A stretch of 64,000 bases of DNA from Salaquimonas sp. (GTDB taxonomy: Bacteria > Pseudomonadota > Alphaproteobacteria > Rhizobiales > Rhizobiaceae), in contig JAJDOK010000135.1 in NCBI GenBank assembly GCA_022340185.1, positions 1 to 64,000 on the forward strand, given 5' to 3'. The translations under genes and the position numbers were made by a program. Each line of letters starts with the position of its first letter. Positions within the stretch are counted from its first letter, which is position 1. The notes below the pieces were generated by a model. It was not told the origin of the DNA, made no database searches, and worked only from the letters and a program-made list of their open reading frames with translations. This document shows positions 20,240-31,720 of this stretch, piece after piece.

Positions 20240-20417
20240 CGGCCGCATGGTGCAATTGCAAACAGGTCGATCTATACAGATGTCGCGACCAATAGCCCAA
20301 AACCGGGCCATTTTGCGGCTGGCGCATCCGCATCCGGAGGCGAACGTCTGCCTCCCGCGCAAAAATGCCGCACAAATGCGGGGAGGCTGGCCGTTGCGAG
20401 GTCGAAGCGGTTATGGT

Positions 20418-20431
20418 TTGACATAGATCAT
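20418..20431 (+). promoter_or_regulatory. FNR/FixK-type box upstream of coxB
   Basis: TTGACATAGATCAT matches the alphaproteobacterial FNR/FixK consensus TTGA-N6-TCAA at seven of eight defined bases. It lies about 42 bp upstream of the coxB start, close to where a regulator would act on oxidase transcription. Confidence 0.4.
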
Positions 20432-20472
20432 TGCAGGTGGATTCTGCTGTCCGCCGACAGAGGAGAACGACG

Positions 20473-22979
<2,507 letters not shown>

Positions 22980-22995
22980 GCAGTACAAATCATCG

Positions 22996-23028
22996 CGTCG
23001 CCGGCTTCAGGGCCGGCGGCGGTCTTTT
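22996..23028 (+). terminator. Hairpin with T-run between coxA and ctaB
   Basis: Arms CGTCGCCGGC and GCCGGCGGCG (22996-23021, loop TTCAGG, one G-U pair) are followed by GTCTTTTCG. It could lower transcription of the assembly genes relative to coxBA. Confidence 0.65.
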
Positions 23029-23054
23029 CGTCAGTTCACAAGGAAGTTCGCCGC

Positions 23055-24008
23055 ATGGCGATAGCTGAAGACAGAACCGCACTGGTAAACGTGGCGCAGG
23101 ATATTTCCCTTGCGACGCCGGGCGACTATTTCGTCCTGCTGAAACCACGAGTCATGTCGCTGGTCATCTTCACCGGCTTCGTCGGGCTTTATCTGGCGCC
23201 AGCCGGTCCCCATGGCGCCATCAACCCGGTATTGGGCGCCATCGCCATGCTTTGCATCGCAATCGGCGCCGGTGCCTCCGGCGCCCTCAACATGTGGTAC
23301 GACGCCGATATCGATGCCGTGATGAGCCGCACTGCCGGCAGGCCCGTTCCGACCGGGCGCGTGATGCCAGGCGAGGCGCTCGCCTTCGGCATCGTGCTTG
23401 CGTCCTTCTCGATTGCCACGCTCGGCCTGTTCGTCAACTGGCTGTCGGCGGCTCTGCTCGCCTTCACCATCTTCTATTATGCCGTGGTCTACACGATCTG
23501 GCTGAAGCGTCGCACGCCGCAGAACATCGTCATTGGCGGTGCGGCCGGTGCGCTGCCGCCGGTGATCGGCTGGGCTGCTGCAACGGGTTCGCTGGGTATC
23601 GAGCCGCTCGTGCTGTTCGCCATCATCTTCCTGTGGACGCCGCCGCATTTCTGGGCGCTTGCACTGTTCAAGTCGGGCGACTACGCGCGCGCCGGCATCC
23701 CCATGATGCCCAATGTGCGGGGAAACCGCTCGACCCAGCGCCAGATCCTTGCCTATGCGGTGATCCTGGCCGCGACCGGCATGCTGCCCTGGTTTATCGG
23801 GTTCGCCGGTTCCGCCTATGGCGTCGTCGCCGCCCTGTTCGGACTGGAGTTCATCCGCCGTGCGTTTGCGGTGTGGCGCATGAATTCCGACGATCCGGCC
23901 ATGGTGCCGGCCAAGAGACTGTTTGCCTTTTCGATCCTCTATCTCTTCATGCTGTTTGCAACGCTTCTCGTCGAAGCGATGGTGCTGCGCCATGTCGCTG
24001 GCGTATGA
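23055..24008 (+). CDS. ctaB: Protoheme IX farnesyltransferase (heme O synthase)
   Basis: A 317-residue UbiA-fold membrane enzyme that adds farnesyl to heme B, giving heme O, the precursor of heme A for the aa3 oxidase. It shows [17 protein letters not shown], the first Asp-rich motif [19 protein letters not shown] and [20 protein letters not shown]. There are about eight or nine hydrophobic helices. It lies within the oxidase operon, 75 bp after coxA, and is followed 12 bp later by coxF. Confidence 0.96.
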   Translation: MAIAEDRTALVNVAQDISLATPGDYFVLLKPRVMSLVIFTGFVGLYLAPAGPHGAINPVLGAIAMLCIAIGAGASGALNMWYDADIDAVMSRTAGRPVPTGRVMPGEALAFGIVLASFSIATLGLFVNWLSAALLAFTIFYYAVVYTIWLKRRTPQNIVIGGAAGALPPVIGWAAATGSLGIEPLVLFAIIFLWTPPHFWALALFKSGDYARAGIPMMPNVRGNRSTQRQILAYAVILAATGMLPWFIGFAGSAYGVVAALFGLEFIRRAFAVWRMNSDDPAMVPAKRLFAFSILYLFMLFATLLVEAMVLRHVAGV

Positions 24009-24020
24009 GGGAGATTCGGC

Positions 24021-24209
24021 GTGCCGCAGGAGGCCAGGAAGGATTCAGCCAACCAGGAATTGGACCGTGTCGTGCTCACCCGCGAGCAGAAGCGCGCACG
24101 GCGCAATCGCAACATCGCTATTGCCCTGGCGCTCGCCGCCTTTGTGGTGATCGTCTATGTCGGTACTTGGGCCAAGATGGGTGCCGCCATCTTTAACCGG
24201 GATCTGTGA
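24021..24209 (+). CDS. Small CoxF-type oxidase operon protein
   Basis: A 62-residue protein with a charged N-terminal half (VVLTREQKRARRNRN) and one transmembrane helix (about 32-50). Proteins like this sit between ctaB and ctaG in many alphaproteobacteria and are annotated CoxF or as hypothetical. The start is GTG with GAGGGAG upstream. A role in oxidase assembly or stability is inferred from position. Confidence 0.8.
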   Translation: MPQEARKDSANQELDRVVLTREQKRARRNRNIAIALALAAFVVIVYVGTWAKMGAAIFNRDL

Positions 24210-24251
24210 GCGCCGGAACGAAGTGTGAAGTCTGAACGGAACGTTGAAACG

Positions 24252-24893
24252 ATGAACGGCGAAAAAACAACCGGAAGCAAGGCTGGTGCAAAGCGTGGCG
24301 GCTTCCGCTTGTCTGCCAATCAGACCGTCGCCGTCATCTGCATCAGCGCAGTCGCCGGCATGATCGGTGCGTCTTATGCTTCCGTGCCGCTGTACCGTAT
24401 TTTCTGCCAGGTGACCGGCTATGGCGGTACCACGCGCGAGGCGGTCAGCTCCGAAGGCATCCCGGTTCTCGACCGCGACATCACCATTCGCTTCGACGCC
24501 AATGTCACGCCGGGGATCAACCTGCAGTTCGGGCCGGTCCAGCGTTCGGTCACCATCAAGCTCGGCGAGGTCAAGAAGATCCTCTACTATGCCGAGAACA
24601 CCACAGACGAGACCATTCGCGGCACCGCAACCTTCAACGTGACGCCGCAGCAGGTCGGAGCCTATTTCAACAAGCTCGAATGTTTCTGTTTCACCGAGAC
24701 AGTCGTTGAACCCGGCCAGAAGCTGGAGATGCCCGTGGTCTTCTTCGTCGATCCCGAACTGGTCGACGCCCAGGAGACCCGCGACATTCGCACGGTGACG
24801 CTGTCCTATACCTTCTTTCCGGCGTCCGAGAAGGACACGCCGGTCAAGACAACCCGTTCGACCGACGCCAGGCGGGCGCCTGCGGACGGATGA
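24252..24893 (+). CDS. ctaG: Cytochrome c oxidase assembly protein CtaG (Cox11)
   Basis: A 213-residue copper chaperone that inserts CuB into subunit I. It has one N-terminal helix (about 22-42, TVAVICISAVAGMIG), the conserved PLYRIFCQVTGYGG and the copper-binding CFCF in LECFCFTE in a periplasmic beta domain. The ATG at 24252 was chosen; an upstream GTG at 24225 in frame would add nine residues and is not excluded. It lies inside the oxidase operon. Confidence 0.95.
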   Translation: MNGEKTTGSKAGAKRGGFRLSANQTVAVICISAVAGMIGASYASVPLYRIFCQVTGYGGTTREAVSSEGIPVLDRDITIRFDANVTPGINLQFGPVQRSVTIKLGEVKKILYYAENTTDETIRGTATFNVTPQQVGAYFNKLECFCFTETVVEPGQKLEMPVVFFVDPELVDAQETRDIRTVTLSYTFFPASEKDTPVKTTRSTDARRAPADG

Positions 24894-24952
24894 GATCAAT
24901 CGCGCCGGCGCGGGGGACAACCGGGCCGCTGTAACGATAACAGGAGACCATG

Positions 24953-25831
24953 ATGGCCGAAGCGCACAAGGCAAACCATGAATACCATCTTGTCGATCCC
25001 AGTCCCTGGCCGTTGATCGGGGCGACCGGTGCGCTGATCACGGCAGTCGGCGGAGTCGGCTACATGCGCTGGTTGAACGATGACCATTTCCTCATCGGCG
25101 GCCTCGACCTCGCCACCCCCTGGCTGTTCTTCATCGGCTTTGCCATCGTGCTCTACACCATGGCCTCGTGGTGGACCGATACGGTCAAGGAAGCCAATGC
25201 CGGCTACCACACCCGTGTCGTCTCGCTGCACCTGCGCTACGGCATGATCCTGTTCATCGCTTCGGAGGTGATGTTCTTCGTTGCCTGGTTCTGGGCCTTC
25301 TTCGATGCGAGCCTCTTCCCCAACGAAGCCCATCAGGTCGCCCGTGCTGCATTCACCGGCGGTCAATGGCCGCCGAAGGGCATCGAGGTGCTCGACCCCT
25401 TCCACCTGCCGCTGTTCAATACCATCATCCTGCTTCTGTCGGGTACGACGGTGACCTGGGCACACCATGCGCTTCTGCAGAACCAGCGCGGCATGCTCAA
25501 TTTCATGCTGCTCCTGACAGTGCTGCTCGGCCTGCTGTTCACCAGTGTCCAGGCTTATGAATATGCCCACGCGCCCTTCGCCTTCTCCGACTCGATCTAT
25601 GGCGCGACATTCTTCATGGCGACCGGCTTCCACGGCTTTCATGTCATCGTCGGCACGATCTTCCTGATCGTCTGCCTGTTGCGCGCCATGGCCGGCCAGT
25701 TCACCCCGCAGCAGCATTTCGGCTTCGAAGCGGCCGCATGGTACTGGCACTTCGTCGATGTGGTCTGGCTGTTCCTGTTCTGCTGGGTCTATGTTTGGTC
25801 ATCCTGGGGTGCGCCGATCGCCCATGGCTGA
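24953..25831 (+). CDS. coxC: Cytochrome c oxidase subunit III
   Basis: A 292-residue seven-helix subunit that stabilises the oxidase core. Conserved parts are LHLRYGMILFIASEVMFFVA, SGTTVTWAHHALLQ, GFHGFHVIVGTIFL and WYWHFVDVVWLFLF near the C-terminus. Two ATGs occur in tandem (24950, 24953); AGGAG is best spaced for the second. Its last 8 bp overlap the start of an L,D-transpeptidase gene. Confidence 0.97.
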   Translation: MAEAHKANHEYHLVDPSPWPLIGATGALITAVGGVGYMRWLNDDHFLIGGLDLATPWLFFIGFAIVLYTMASWWTDTVKEANAGYHTRVVSLHLRYGMILFIASEVMFFVAWFWAFFDASLFPNEAHQVARAAFTGGQWPPKGIEVLDPFHLPLFNTIILLLSGTTVTWAHHALLQNQRGMLNFMLLLTVLLGLLFTSVQAYEYAHAPFAFSDSIYGATFFMATGFHGFHVIVGTIFLIVCLLRAMAGQFTPQQHFGFEAAAWYWHFVDVVWLFLFCWVYVWSSWGAPIAHG

Positions 25832-26378
25832 GGCCGCAAACCGGACGAAACATTGGGGGAGGCGGTCCGGCAACGGGCCGCCTTCCTCGCTTTTGTGCTG
25901 TCTGTCTGTTGTTTGCCTTTTCCTGTTCTTGTCGCCCGTCTGGGCAGGCGCCCAAACCATCGACAAGATGCGCGTCCACAAAGCCGAAAGCCGGCTGGAA
26001 CTGATTTCTGGCAACCAGGTGATCCGCGAAATCCCGATCGCGCTTGGCGGACATCCCGCTGGCCACAAGCATGAAGAAGGCGACAGTCGAACGCCGGAAG
26101 GACTTTACACGTTGGACTGGCGTAATTCGGAGAGCAACTATCACAAATCGATCCATATCAGCTATCCCGATGAGGAGGATCGTCTGGACGCAAGCACCCG
26201 AGGCGTGAACCCCGGTAGCATGATCATGATCCATGGGCAGAGGAACGGCTTCGGCTGGGCATCGTGGTTGGTGCAGAAGACGGACTGGACGGATGGCTGC
26301 ATCGCTTTGACCAATAGCGACATGGACGAGATATGGGGCATGGTCACAAACGGCACCCCGATCGAGATACTCCCGTGA
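25824..26378 (+). CDS. L,D-transpeptidase (YkuD) family protein
   Basis: A 184-residue exported protein: a signal or anchor helix (about 22-42) followed by a YkuD domain. The domain has HKHEEGDSRTPEGLYTLDWR, the catalytic His in IMIHGQRNG and the catalytic Cys in WTDGCIALTNSD. Such enzymes form 3-3 peptidoglycan cross-links or attach proteins to peptidoglycan. The ATG at 25824 overlaps the coxC end in another frame; the frame opens further upstream within coxC. Its place inside the oxidase operon is unusual. Confidence 0.88.
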   Translation: MAEAANRTKHWGRRSGNGPPSSLLCCLSVVCLFLFLSPVWAGAQTIDKMRVHKAESRLELISGNQVIREIPIALGGHPAGHKHEEGDSRTPEGLYTLDWRNSESNYHKSIHISYPDEEDRLDASTRGVNPGSMIMIHGQRNGFGWASWLVQKTDWTDGCIALTNSDMDEIWGMVTNGTPIEILP

Positions 26379-26408
26379 CAAGGATGCCCGTGAAAGGATG
26401 ATCGAGAG

Positions 26409-26786
26409 ATGAAAGAAGACAAGGCAATCTGGCCGCCGGTTTCAGCCATGGAGGCGGGGCTGAAGGGCACGTGCCCGCGCTGCGGACAGGGCAGGCTCTA
26501 CAAGGGGCTGCTTACCCCCGCAGCACGCTGCTCCAATTGCGGTCTCGACTACACCTTCATCGATTCCGGAGACGGCCCGGCCGTCTTCGTCATCCTCATT
26601 CTGGGCTTCCTCGTGCTTGGCCTGGCGCTGGCCTTCGATGCCGCCGTTTCGCCGCCCATCTGGGTTCATATCATCATCTGGATTCCGGTGATCACCGCAG
26701 CGAGCATCTGGTCGCTGCGCTTCGCCAAGGCCTACATGATCGCGCTGCAATACCAGCATTCGGCTAAAGAGGGCGAGCTGGAGTGA
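26409..26786 (+). CDS. DUF983 membrane protein
   Basis: A 125-residue protein with two zinc-ribbon-like CxxC pairs (CPRCGQGRLYKG and CSNCGLDY) and two transmembrane helices. DUF983 genes are regularly found beside cox/surf1 in alphaproteobacteria, which suggests a part in oxidase biogenesis, but no activity is known to me. Its stop overlaps the SURF1 start by 4 bp (GTGA). Confidence 0.9.
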   Translation: MKEDKAIWPPVSAMEAGLKGTCPRCGQGRLYKGLLTPAARCSNCGLDYTFIDSGDGPAVFVILILGFLVLGLALAFDAAVSPPIWVHIIIWIPVITAASIWSLRFAKAYMIALQYQHSAKEGELE

Positions 26787-27508
26787 AACGGACTTCCTTC
26801 TGGCTGATCCTTGTCAGTGTGTTGGCGGCCACGACGATACTTGTCCTGCTCGGCAACTGGCAGGTGCGCCGCCTCGCCTGGAAGGAGGCGCTGATCGCTT
26901 CGGTCGAGGCCCGCCGCAATGCCGCGCCCGTGCCGCTCGACGACATGCTTGCCATCTGGCAGCGCGACCACGATGTCGACTATCGTTCGGTAACGCTGAC
27001 CGGCGCGTTCGACCATGCTGCGGAAGCCTATTTCTACACGACGCGCAACGGCACGGTGGGCTGGGACATACTCACCCCGCTTACGCTCGCCGACGGCCGC
27101 AAGGCGATCATCGACCGCGGCTTCGTGCCCGACAGAAAGCGCGATCCCTCAACCCGCAAGGCCGGACAGATCGAAGGCGAGGTGAAGGTGACCGGCCTTG
27201 CCCGCGATCCGCACTTCGACAAACCCAACTATTTCGTGCCGGACAACCGCCCCGACAAGCGCGAATTCTACTGGAAGGATTTCTCGGCCATCGCCACGAC
27301 AATGGGGCTGAAACGGGACGACATGCTCATCCCTTTCATCATCGATGCCGGCCCTTCCGATATTCCGGGCGGCTATCCCGAGGGCGGCTCGACCCTGATC
27401 GAGTTCCCCAACAACCATCTGCAATATGCGATCACCTGGTACGGCCTCGCACTCGCCTGCCTGGGGGTTGGCGGTGTCTTCCTCTATTCGCGCCGGCGCA
27501 GGGCTTGA
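26783..27508 (+). CDS. SURF1 family oxidase assembly protein
   Basis: A 241-residue inner membrane protein with a transmembrane helix at each end (about 5-23 and 217-234) and a periplasmic domain between. SURF1 binds heme a and helps load it into subunit I. Family motifs are [23 protein letters not shown] and [14 protein letters not shown]. The start is GTG, coupled to DUF983 by a 4 bp overlap. Confidence 0.94.
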   Translation: MKRTSFWLILVSVLAATTILVLLGNWQVRRLAWKEALIASVEARRNAAPVPLDDMLAIWQRDHDVDYRSVTLTGAFDHAAEAYFYTTRNGTVGWDILTPLTLADGRKAIIDRGFVPDRKRDPSTRKAGQIEGEVKVTGLARDPHFDKPNYFVPDNRPDKREFYWKDFSAIATTMGLKRDDMLIPFIIDAGPSDIPGGYPEGGSTLIEFPNNHLQYAITWYGLALACLGVGGVFLYSRRRRA

Positions 27509-27539
27509 CAGGCGGCGCTGCCCTACCTCTATTCCACGC

Positions 27540-28559
27540 ATGCTCGAACGCACCCCTTCGGCAAACACAAAACCCGTCACGCTCAGGCTTTGCGGCCCGC
27601 GCGGCTTTTGCGCCGGTGTCGACCGCGCCATCCAGATCGTGGTGCTGGCGCTGAAGAAATACGGCGCGCCGGTCTATGTCCGCCACGAGATCGTGCACAA
27701 CCGCTATGTCGTCGAGGGGCTGGAGGCACGCGGCGCCGTCTTCGTCAAGGAGCTGGCCGAAATCCCGCCAACCGAGCAGCCGGTGATCTTCTCCGCCCAC
27801 GGCGTGCCCAAATCCGTACCGGCGGAGGCCGAACATCTTAATCTGCTCTACCTCGACGCCACCTGCCCGCTGGTCTCCAAGGTCCACAAGCAGGCGCAGC
27901 GCCATCTGCGCCATGGCCGCCATGTGCTGCTGGTTGGCCATGCCGGCCATCCCGAGGTAATCGGCACGATGGGACAATTGCCGGAGGGTTCCGTCACCCT
28001 GATCGAGACGGAAGACGATGCGCGCCAGTTCGAGGCCGCAGGCAGGGAACTGGGCTACGTCACCCAGACCACGCTTTCAGTCGACGATACCCGCGCCATC
28101 ATCGAAAGGCTGTCACAGCGTTTCCCGGCGCTGGAGGCACCTGCCGCCGAATCGATCTGCTACGCCACCACCAATCGCCAGGAAGCCGTTCGTCTCGCCG
28201 CTGCCGGCGCCGACCATTTCCTCGTTGTCGGCGCACCCAATTCGTCCAATTCGCAGCGTCTGGTCGAGGTGGCGCGGCGCGCCGGCGCGAAAAAGGCAAC
28301 GCTGGTACAGACCGCGCGCGACATCCCCTGGCACGAGATCGATTCTGACGGAAAGGGGGGTGCCATCGTTGGCCTGTCGGCCGGCGCCTCGGCGCCTGAA
28401 ATCCTGGTCGAGGAGATCATCGCCGCCTTCCGCGAGCGCTTCGAAACGGCGATCGAACTGGCCGAGACGGCGAAGGAAACCGAAATCTTCCCGGTCATGC
28501 GCGCGCTGCGCGACGTGCCGCTCGAAAAGGCCGACATGGCCTTCCTGAACGGCCACTAG
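27540..28559 (+). CDS. ispH: 4-hydroxy-3-methylbut-2-enyl diphosphate reductase
   Basis: A 339-residue [4Fe-4S] enzyme giving IPP and DMAPP in the last step of the MEP isoprenoid pathway. Cluster cysteines are Cys24 ([10 protein letters not shown]), Cys109 ([12 protein letters not shown]) and Cys207 ([11 protein letters not shown]). The His residues in YVRHEIVHN and SAHGVPK bind substrate. The ATG at 27540 gives the family N-terminus. It follows surf1 by 31 bp and is 3 bp from thrB. Its presence shows the MEP pathway operates even though dxs is not at its usual place in this window. Confidence 0.97.
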   Translation: MLERTPSANTKPVTLRLCGPRGFCAGVDRAIQIVVLALKKYGAPVYVRHEIVHNRYVVEGLEARGAVFVKELAEIPPTEQPVIFSAHGVPKSVPAEAEHLNLLYLDATCPLVSKVHKQAQRHLRHGRHVLLVGHAGHPEVIGTMGQLPEGSVTLIETEDDARQFEAAGRELGYVTQTTLSVDDTRAIIERLSQRFPALEAPAAESICYATTNRQEAVRLAAAGADHFLVVGAPNSSNSQRLVEVARRAGAKKATLVQTARDIPWHEIDSDGKGGAIVGLSAGASAPEILVEEIIAAFRERFETAIELAETAKETEIFPVMRALRDVPLEKADMAFLNGH

Positions 28560-28562
28560 CCC

Positions 28563-29558
28563 ATGGCCGTCTATACCGACATTCGCGACGACCAGCTCGA
28601 AGCCTGGCTCGATCGGTACGATCTGGGTGGCCTGCACGCCTTCAAGGGCATTGCCGAAGGTGTCGAAAATTCCAATTTCCTGCTGACCACGGACAATGGC
28701 AGTTTCATCCTGACGCTCTACGAAAAGCGCGTCGATCCGGCCGATCTGCCGTTTTTTCTGGGCCTGATGGAACATCTTGCGGCGCGTGGCATCAACTGTC
28801 CGCGCCCGGTGCGCATGCGTTCGGGCGCGTTCCTCGGCTCGCTTGCCGGCCGGCCGGCGGCGGTCGTCACCTATCTCGACGGCGTGTCGGTCAGAAGGCC
28901 GAGCCCCGCACATTGCCGCCAGGTCGGCGATGCGCTCGCCGCCATGCATCTGGCCGGTGAGGATTTCACACTCGCCCGCACCAATGCACTGTCCCTGCAG
29001 GGCTGGCGGCCGCTGTTCGAAAAATCCGGCACCCGAGCCGACGAGATCGAGATTGGGCTTGCCGATCTCATCACCGACGAACTCGACCATCTCGAGACCT
29101 GTTGGCCTTCGGGCCTGCCTGCCGGCGTCATCCATGCCGACCTGTTCCGCGACAATGTGTTTTTCCTGAAAGACGAGCTGTCCGGCATTTTCGACTTCTA
29201 TTTCGCCTGCAATGACCTGTTCGCCTACGACGTTGCGATCTGCATGAATGCCTGGTGCTTCGAGCCGGACTGGTCGTTCAATGTCACCAAGGCACGCGCA
29301 TTGCTCGAGGGCTACAGTGCACGCCGGCCGCTCAGTGCGGAAGAATTCAACGCCCTGCCGGTGCTGTGCCGCGGCTCGGCCCTGCGCTTCCTGCTGACAC
29401 GTCTGTATGACTGGCTCAACGTGCCACCCGGCGCGCTGGTCACGCCGCACGACCCGCGCGAATATCTGGCCAAGCTGCGCTTTCACCAAGGTATCACTGA
29501 CGCTGGAGCTTACGGCCTCGACCTTGCCGACAATTCGGTTTCTGGCGAGGCCGACTGA
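28563..29558 (+). CDS. thrB: Homoserine kinase (ThrB, APH-fold type)
   Basis: A 331-residue kinase of the aminoglycoside phosphotransferase fold, the type used by alphaproteobacteria for homoserine phosphorylation in threonine synthesis. Motifs are [13 protein letters not shown] near the nucleotide site, the catalytic [13 protein letters not shown] and the metal-binding [11 protein letters not shown]. It is 3 bp after ispH and 2 bp before rnhA, so they are clearly one transcription unit. thrC, the next pathway step, is at 38.5-39.9 kb. Confidence 0.95.
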   Translation: MAVYTDIRDDQLEAWLDRYDLGGLHAFKGIAEGVENSNFLLTTDNGSFILTLYEKRVDPADLPFFLGLMEHLAARGINCPRPVRMRSGAFLGSLAGRPAAVVTYLDGVSVRRPSPAHCRQVGDALAAMHLAGEDFTLARTNALSLQGWRPLFEKSGTRADEIEIGLADLITDELDHLETCWPSGLPAGVIHADLFRDNVFFLKDELSGIFDFYFACNDLFAYDVAICMNAWCFEPDWSFNVTKARALLEGYSARRPLSAEEFNALPVLCRGSALRFLLTRLYDWLNVPPGALVTPHDPREYLAKLRFHQGITDAGAYGLDLADNSVSGEAD

Positions 29559-29560
29559 GC

Positions 29561-30034
29561 ATGGCGGATCATCGCGTCGACATCTGGACCGATGGTGCCT
29601 GTTCGGGCAATCCAGGCCCCGGCGGCTGGGGTGTGCTGCTGCGTTACAACGGGCATGAAAAGGAATTGTGCGGCGGCGAGGCCGAGACGACCAACAACCG
29701 CATGGAATTGCGCGCGGCGATCGAGGCGCTGAATGCGCTGAAGAAGATCAGCCGCGATTACACCGTGCACCTGCACACCGATTCGCAATATGTGCGCGGC
29801 GGCGTCACCGGCTGGATACACAACTGGAAGAAGAATGGCTGGAAGACCTCGGCAAGGAAGCCGGTCAAGAACGATGATCTGTGGCGCGAGCTCGATGAAA
29901 TCACCCAGCGGCATGAAGTCGAATGGCACTGGGTCAAGGGCCATGCCGGCCATGACGAGAACGAAAAGGCCGACGAACTAGCCCGCGCCGGCATGGCGCC
30001 CTTTTTGAAGAAAAACGCGTACTCCGAACGCTGA
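29561..30034 (+). CDS. rnhA: Ribonuclease HI
   Basis: A 157-residue nuclease degrading RNA in RNA-DNA hybrids. The four catalytic acids are visible: Asp11 ([16 protein letters not shown]), Glu49 ([10 protein letters not shown]), Asp74 (HTDSQYV) and Asp138 (ENEKADELA), with His128 in KGHAGHDEN. It is the last gene of the long plus-strand run that starts with coxB and converges on the peroxiredoxin gene. Confidence 0.97.
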   Translation: MADHRVDIWTDGACSGNPGPGGWGVLLRYNGHEKELCGGEAETTNNRMELRAAIEALNALKKISRDYTVHLHTDSQYVRGGVTGWIHNWKKNGWKTSARKPVKNDDLWRELDEITQRHEVEWHWVKGHAGHDENEKADELARAGMAPFLKKNAYSER

Positions 30035-30045
30035 ATAAACGGCTC

Positions 30046-30531
30046 TCAGAGCTGCTCCAGAATGCGTGCTACGCCGGAAATTTCGGTCGTACCCGGCTTT
30101 TCCTCGATGTTGAGCTGCTTGACCACGCCATCTTCGACGATCATCGAATAGCGCTGCGAGCGCATGCCCATGCCGGCGAGCGCCAGATCGTTTTCAAGCC
30201 CGATCGCCTTGGTGAACTCCGCGCTGCCGTCGGCGAGCGGCAGGATCTTGCCTTTGGCCTTGGCGGCCTCGGCCCAGGCGTTCATGACCCACATGTCATT
30301 CACCGCGATGACGACAATCTCGTCGACGCCCCTGGCCTTGATCGTGTCGTAGTGCTCGACGAATCCGGGCATGTGGTTGAGATGACAGGTCGGTGTGAAC
30401 GCGCCGGGCACGGCGAACAGCACGACCTTCTTGCCGCCGAAGACCTGCTCGGTCGTCATCTCTATGGGACCGTCATCCGTCACAATCTTGAACTTGGCCT
30501 CAGGCAGTTTTTCGCCGACCGAAATCGTCAT
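30046..30531 (-). CDS. Peroxiredoxin, PRX5/redoxin type
   Basis: A 161-residue thiol peroxidase reducing hydrogen or organic peroxides. The peroxidatic Cys49 is in PGAFTPTCHLNHMPGF. No other cysteine is present, so it works as a one-Cys enzyme needing an outside thiol, probably glutathione or glutaredoxin. The start at ATG 30531 follows GGAAAAG. A near-perfect 23-bp palindrome lies about 61 bp upstream. An open frame extends 21 codons upstream without family similarity. Confidence 0.93.
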   Translation of the reverse strand: MTISVGEKLPEAKFKIVTDDGPIEMTTEQVFGGKKVVLFAVPGAFTPTCHLNHMPGFVEHYDTIKARGVDEIVVIAVNDMWVMNAWAEAAKAKGKILPLADGSAEFTKAIGLENDLALAGMGMRSQRYSMIVEDGVVKQLNIEEKPGTTEISGVARILEQL

Positions 30532-30591
30532 CTTTTCCGTCTCCACTGGGTAAATCGTTGAATAAGAAGGTGGAGGAACCGGGATTCCCGA

Positions 30592-30614
30592 CACCTGTTT
30601 TGAAAAGACAGGTG
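30592..30614. promoter_or_regulatory. 23-bp palindrome upstream of the peroxiredoxin gene
   Basis: CACCTGT (30592-30598) and ACAGGTG (30608-30614) flank a 9-bp centre, TTTGAAAAG in part symmetric. It lies between the dsbD-like stop and the peroxiredoxin start, in the likely promoter. No U-tract follows on either strand, so an operator is more likely than a terminator. Confidence 0.4.
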
Positions 30615-30671
30615 ACCGAATTTATAACGCCTCGCCCACCGATTTCGAGTGCCTCATCCTGTAAATCATAT

Positions 30672-31508
30672 CTAATTCGATTGGCTAACCGGCGTCAGCC
30701 GCTGTTCGATGCCCTTGCCGTTGCTGGTGAGCGTGAAACGCAGTTCGGTCTGTTCTGGTTTCGCGTCTTTCGGCATGCGTGAAAGGTCCAGGCTGAATTC
30801 CACATTCGTGCCGTTGCGGGTCGCCACCCTGGCGGGCAGCAACTGCCACGCCGAAGGCCCTTCGACGAAGAGCTCGGCCTTGCCTGCCGTATCCGGCACC
30901 GTCGCGGTGATTTCCATTTTATCACCGTCGAGCTTCGACGTTTCGACGCGGAAATCTTCCGTCGGTTTGACCGGCAACTCCAGCTTGGCGTCGGCGATCG
31001 CCTGATCGGCTTCGGGGTCGGAGACCATGAGGTCGTGGATCGGGATTTCGAACTCGGCCGTTGCCGGAATGCAGATTTCCTCACAGACCCCGGCGAACAT
31101 GTTGACATGGATTACGCCGCCCGGCGTCATGTCGGTGATCGTGCCGTCGAAGGCAAACAGGACGCGGCCGTGATAGCCGACGAATTCCGAATCTGGCAGC
31201 ACGACATGCTCGGGCACGGGAAAGGCGATTTCGCCGGCGGCGAAATGCTTCGACCCGGAAAAATCGAATTGCGGCGGGATGCCCGATGCGCCAGGTTCGC
31301 GCCAATAAGTCTTCCAGCCATCGTCAAGCACGAACTCCACGACGCCCGAGACCGCATTGGTCGACGGATCGAGACTGGCGAGCAGTCTTGCCTTGCCCCC
31401 GCCAATTTCTTCCCATGATGTATTTGCCGCCTGCGCCGGCACGGCGATGCAAAGACCAGCACCGACAAGGGCGGCAAGCAGGGTTATCTTGATCGGATGG
31501 TGGAACAT
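30672..31508 (-). CDS. DsbD N-terminal-like periplasmic protein
   Basis: A 278-residue exported protein with a signal peptide (cleavage near AQA). It resembles the alpha (DsbD-N, immunoglobulin-like) domain of thiol:disulfide interchange proteins: WKTYWREPGASGIPPQFD, then a Cys pair in FAGVCEEICIPATAEF. The membrane and thioredoxin domains of full DsbD/ScsB are absent, so this is a stand-alone domain. It may pass reducing power in the periplasm with a membrane partner encoded elsewhere. It is divergent from yqgE. Confidence 0.85.
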   Translation of the reverse strand: MFHHPIKITLLAALVGAGLCIAVPAQAANTSWEEIGGGKARLLASLDPSTNAVSGVVEFVLDDGWKTYWREPGASGIPPQFDFSGSKHFAAGEIAFPVPEHVVLPDSEFVGYHGRVLFAFDGTITDMTPGGVIHVNMFAGVCEEICIPATAEFEIPIHDLMVSDPEADQAIADAKLELPVKPTEDFRVETSKLDGDKMEITATVPDTAGKAELFVEGPSAWQLLPARVATRNGTNVEFSLDLSRMPKDAKPEQTELRFTLTSNGKGIEQRLTPVSQSN

Positions 31509-31666
31509 TCGCCGTTGTTAGACCTTTGCTTGCGGGACTTCGATGCCCTTAGCGCACAAATGGTTTCATATTTTGGTGAAGCTGCCGGGACAATCTGCCA
31601 TTTGATATTAGGCTATCAGCCCTGTTGCCGGTCAAGTATGCTGCGTGTGAATGTGCCGCCAGTAGC

Positions 31667-31690
31667 GAATCGGACCATTCGAATGGACCG
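31667..31690. promoter_or_regulatory. Palindrome with GGACCA half-sites upstream of yqgE
   Basis: CGGACCATTC/GAATGGACCG (31671-31690) is a 20-bp palindrome with one mismatched pair, in the divergent promoter region about 31 bp before yqgE. Together with the preceding GAAT it gives GAATCGGACCA, the same 11 bases seen at 20213-20223. Confidence 0.45.
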
Positions 31691-31720
31691 GCGAATACAG
31701 CTTGGGCAGACAAGGAAAGC

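Larger units (their letters stand above)
20036..20472. other. Divergent ialB/coxB intergenic region of 437 bp
   Basis: This non-coding stretch separates the IalB gene from the oxidase operon. It contains an imperfect inverted repeat at 20154-20224, a further ATGGTCC at 20234-20239, and an FNR/FixK-like sequence at 20418-20431 just before coxB. No RNA gene was recognised. Confidence 0.7.
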
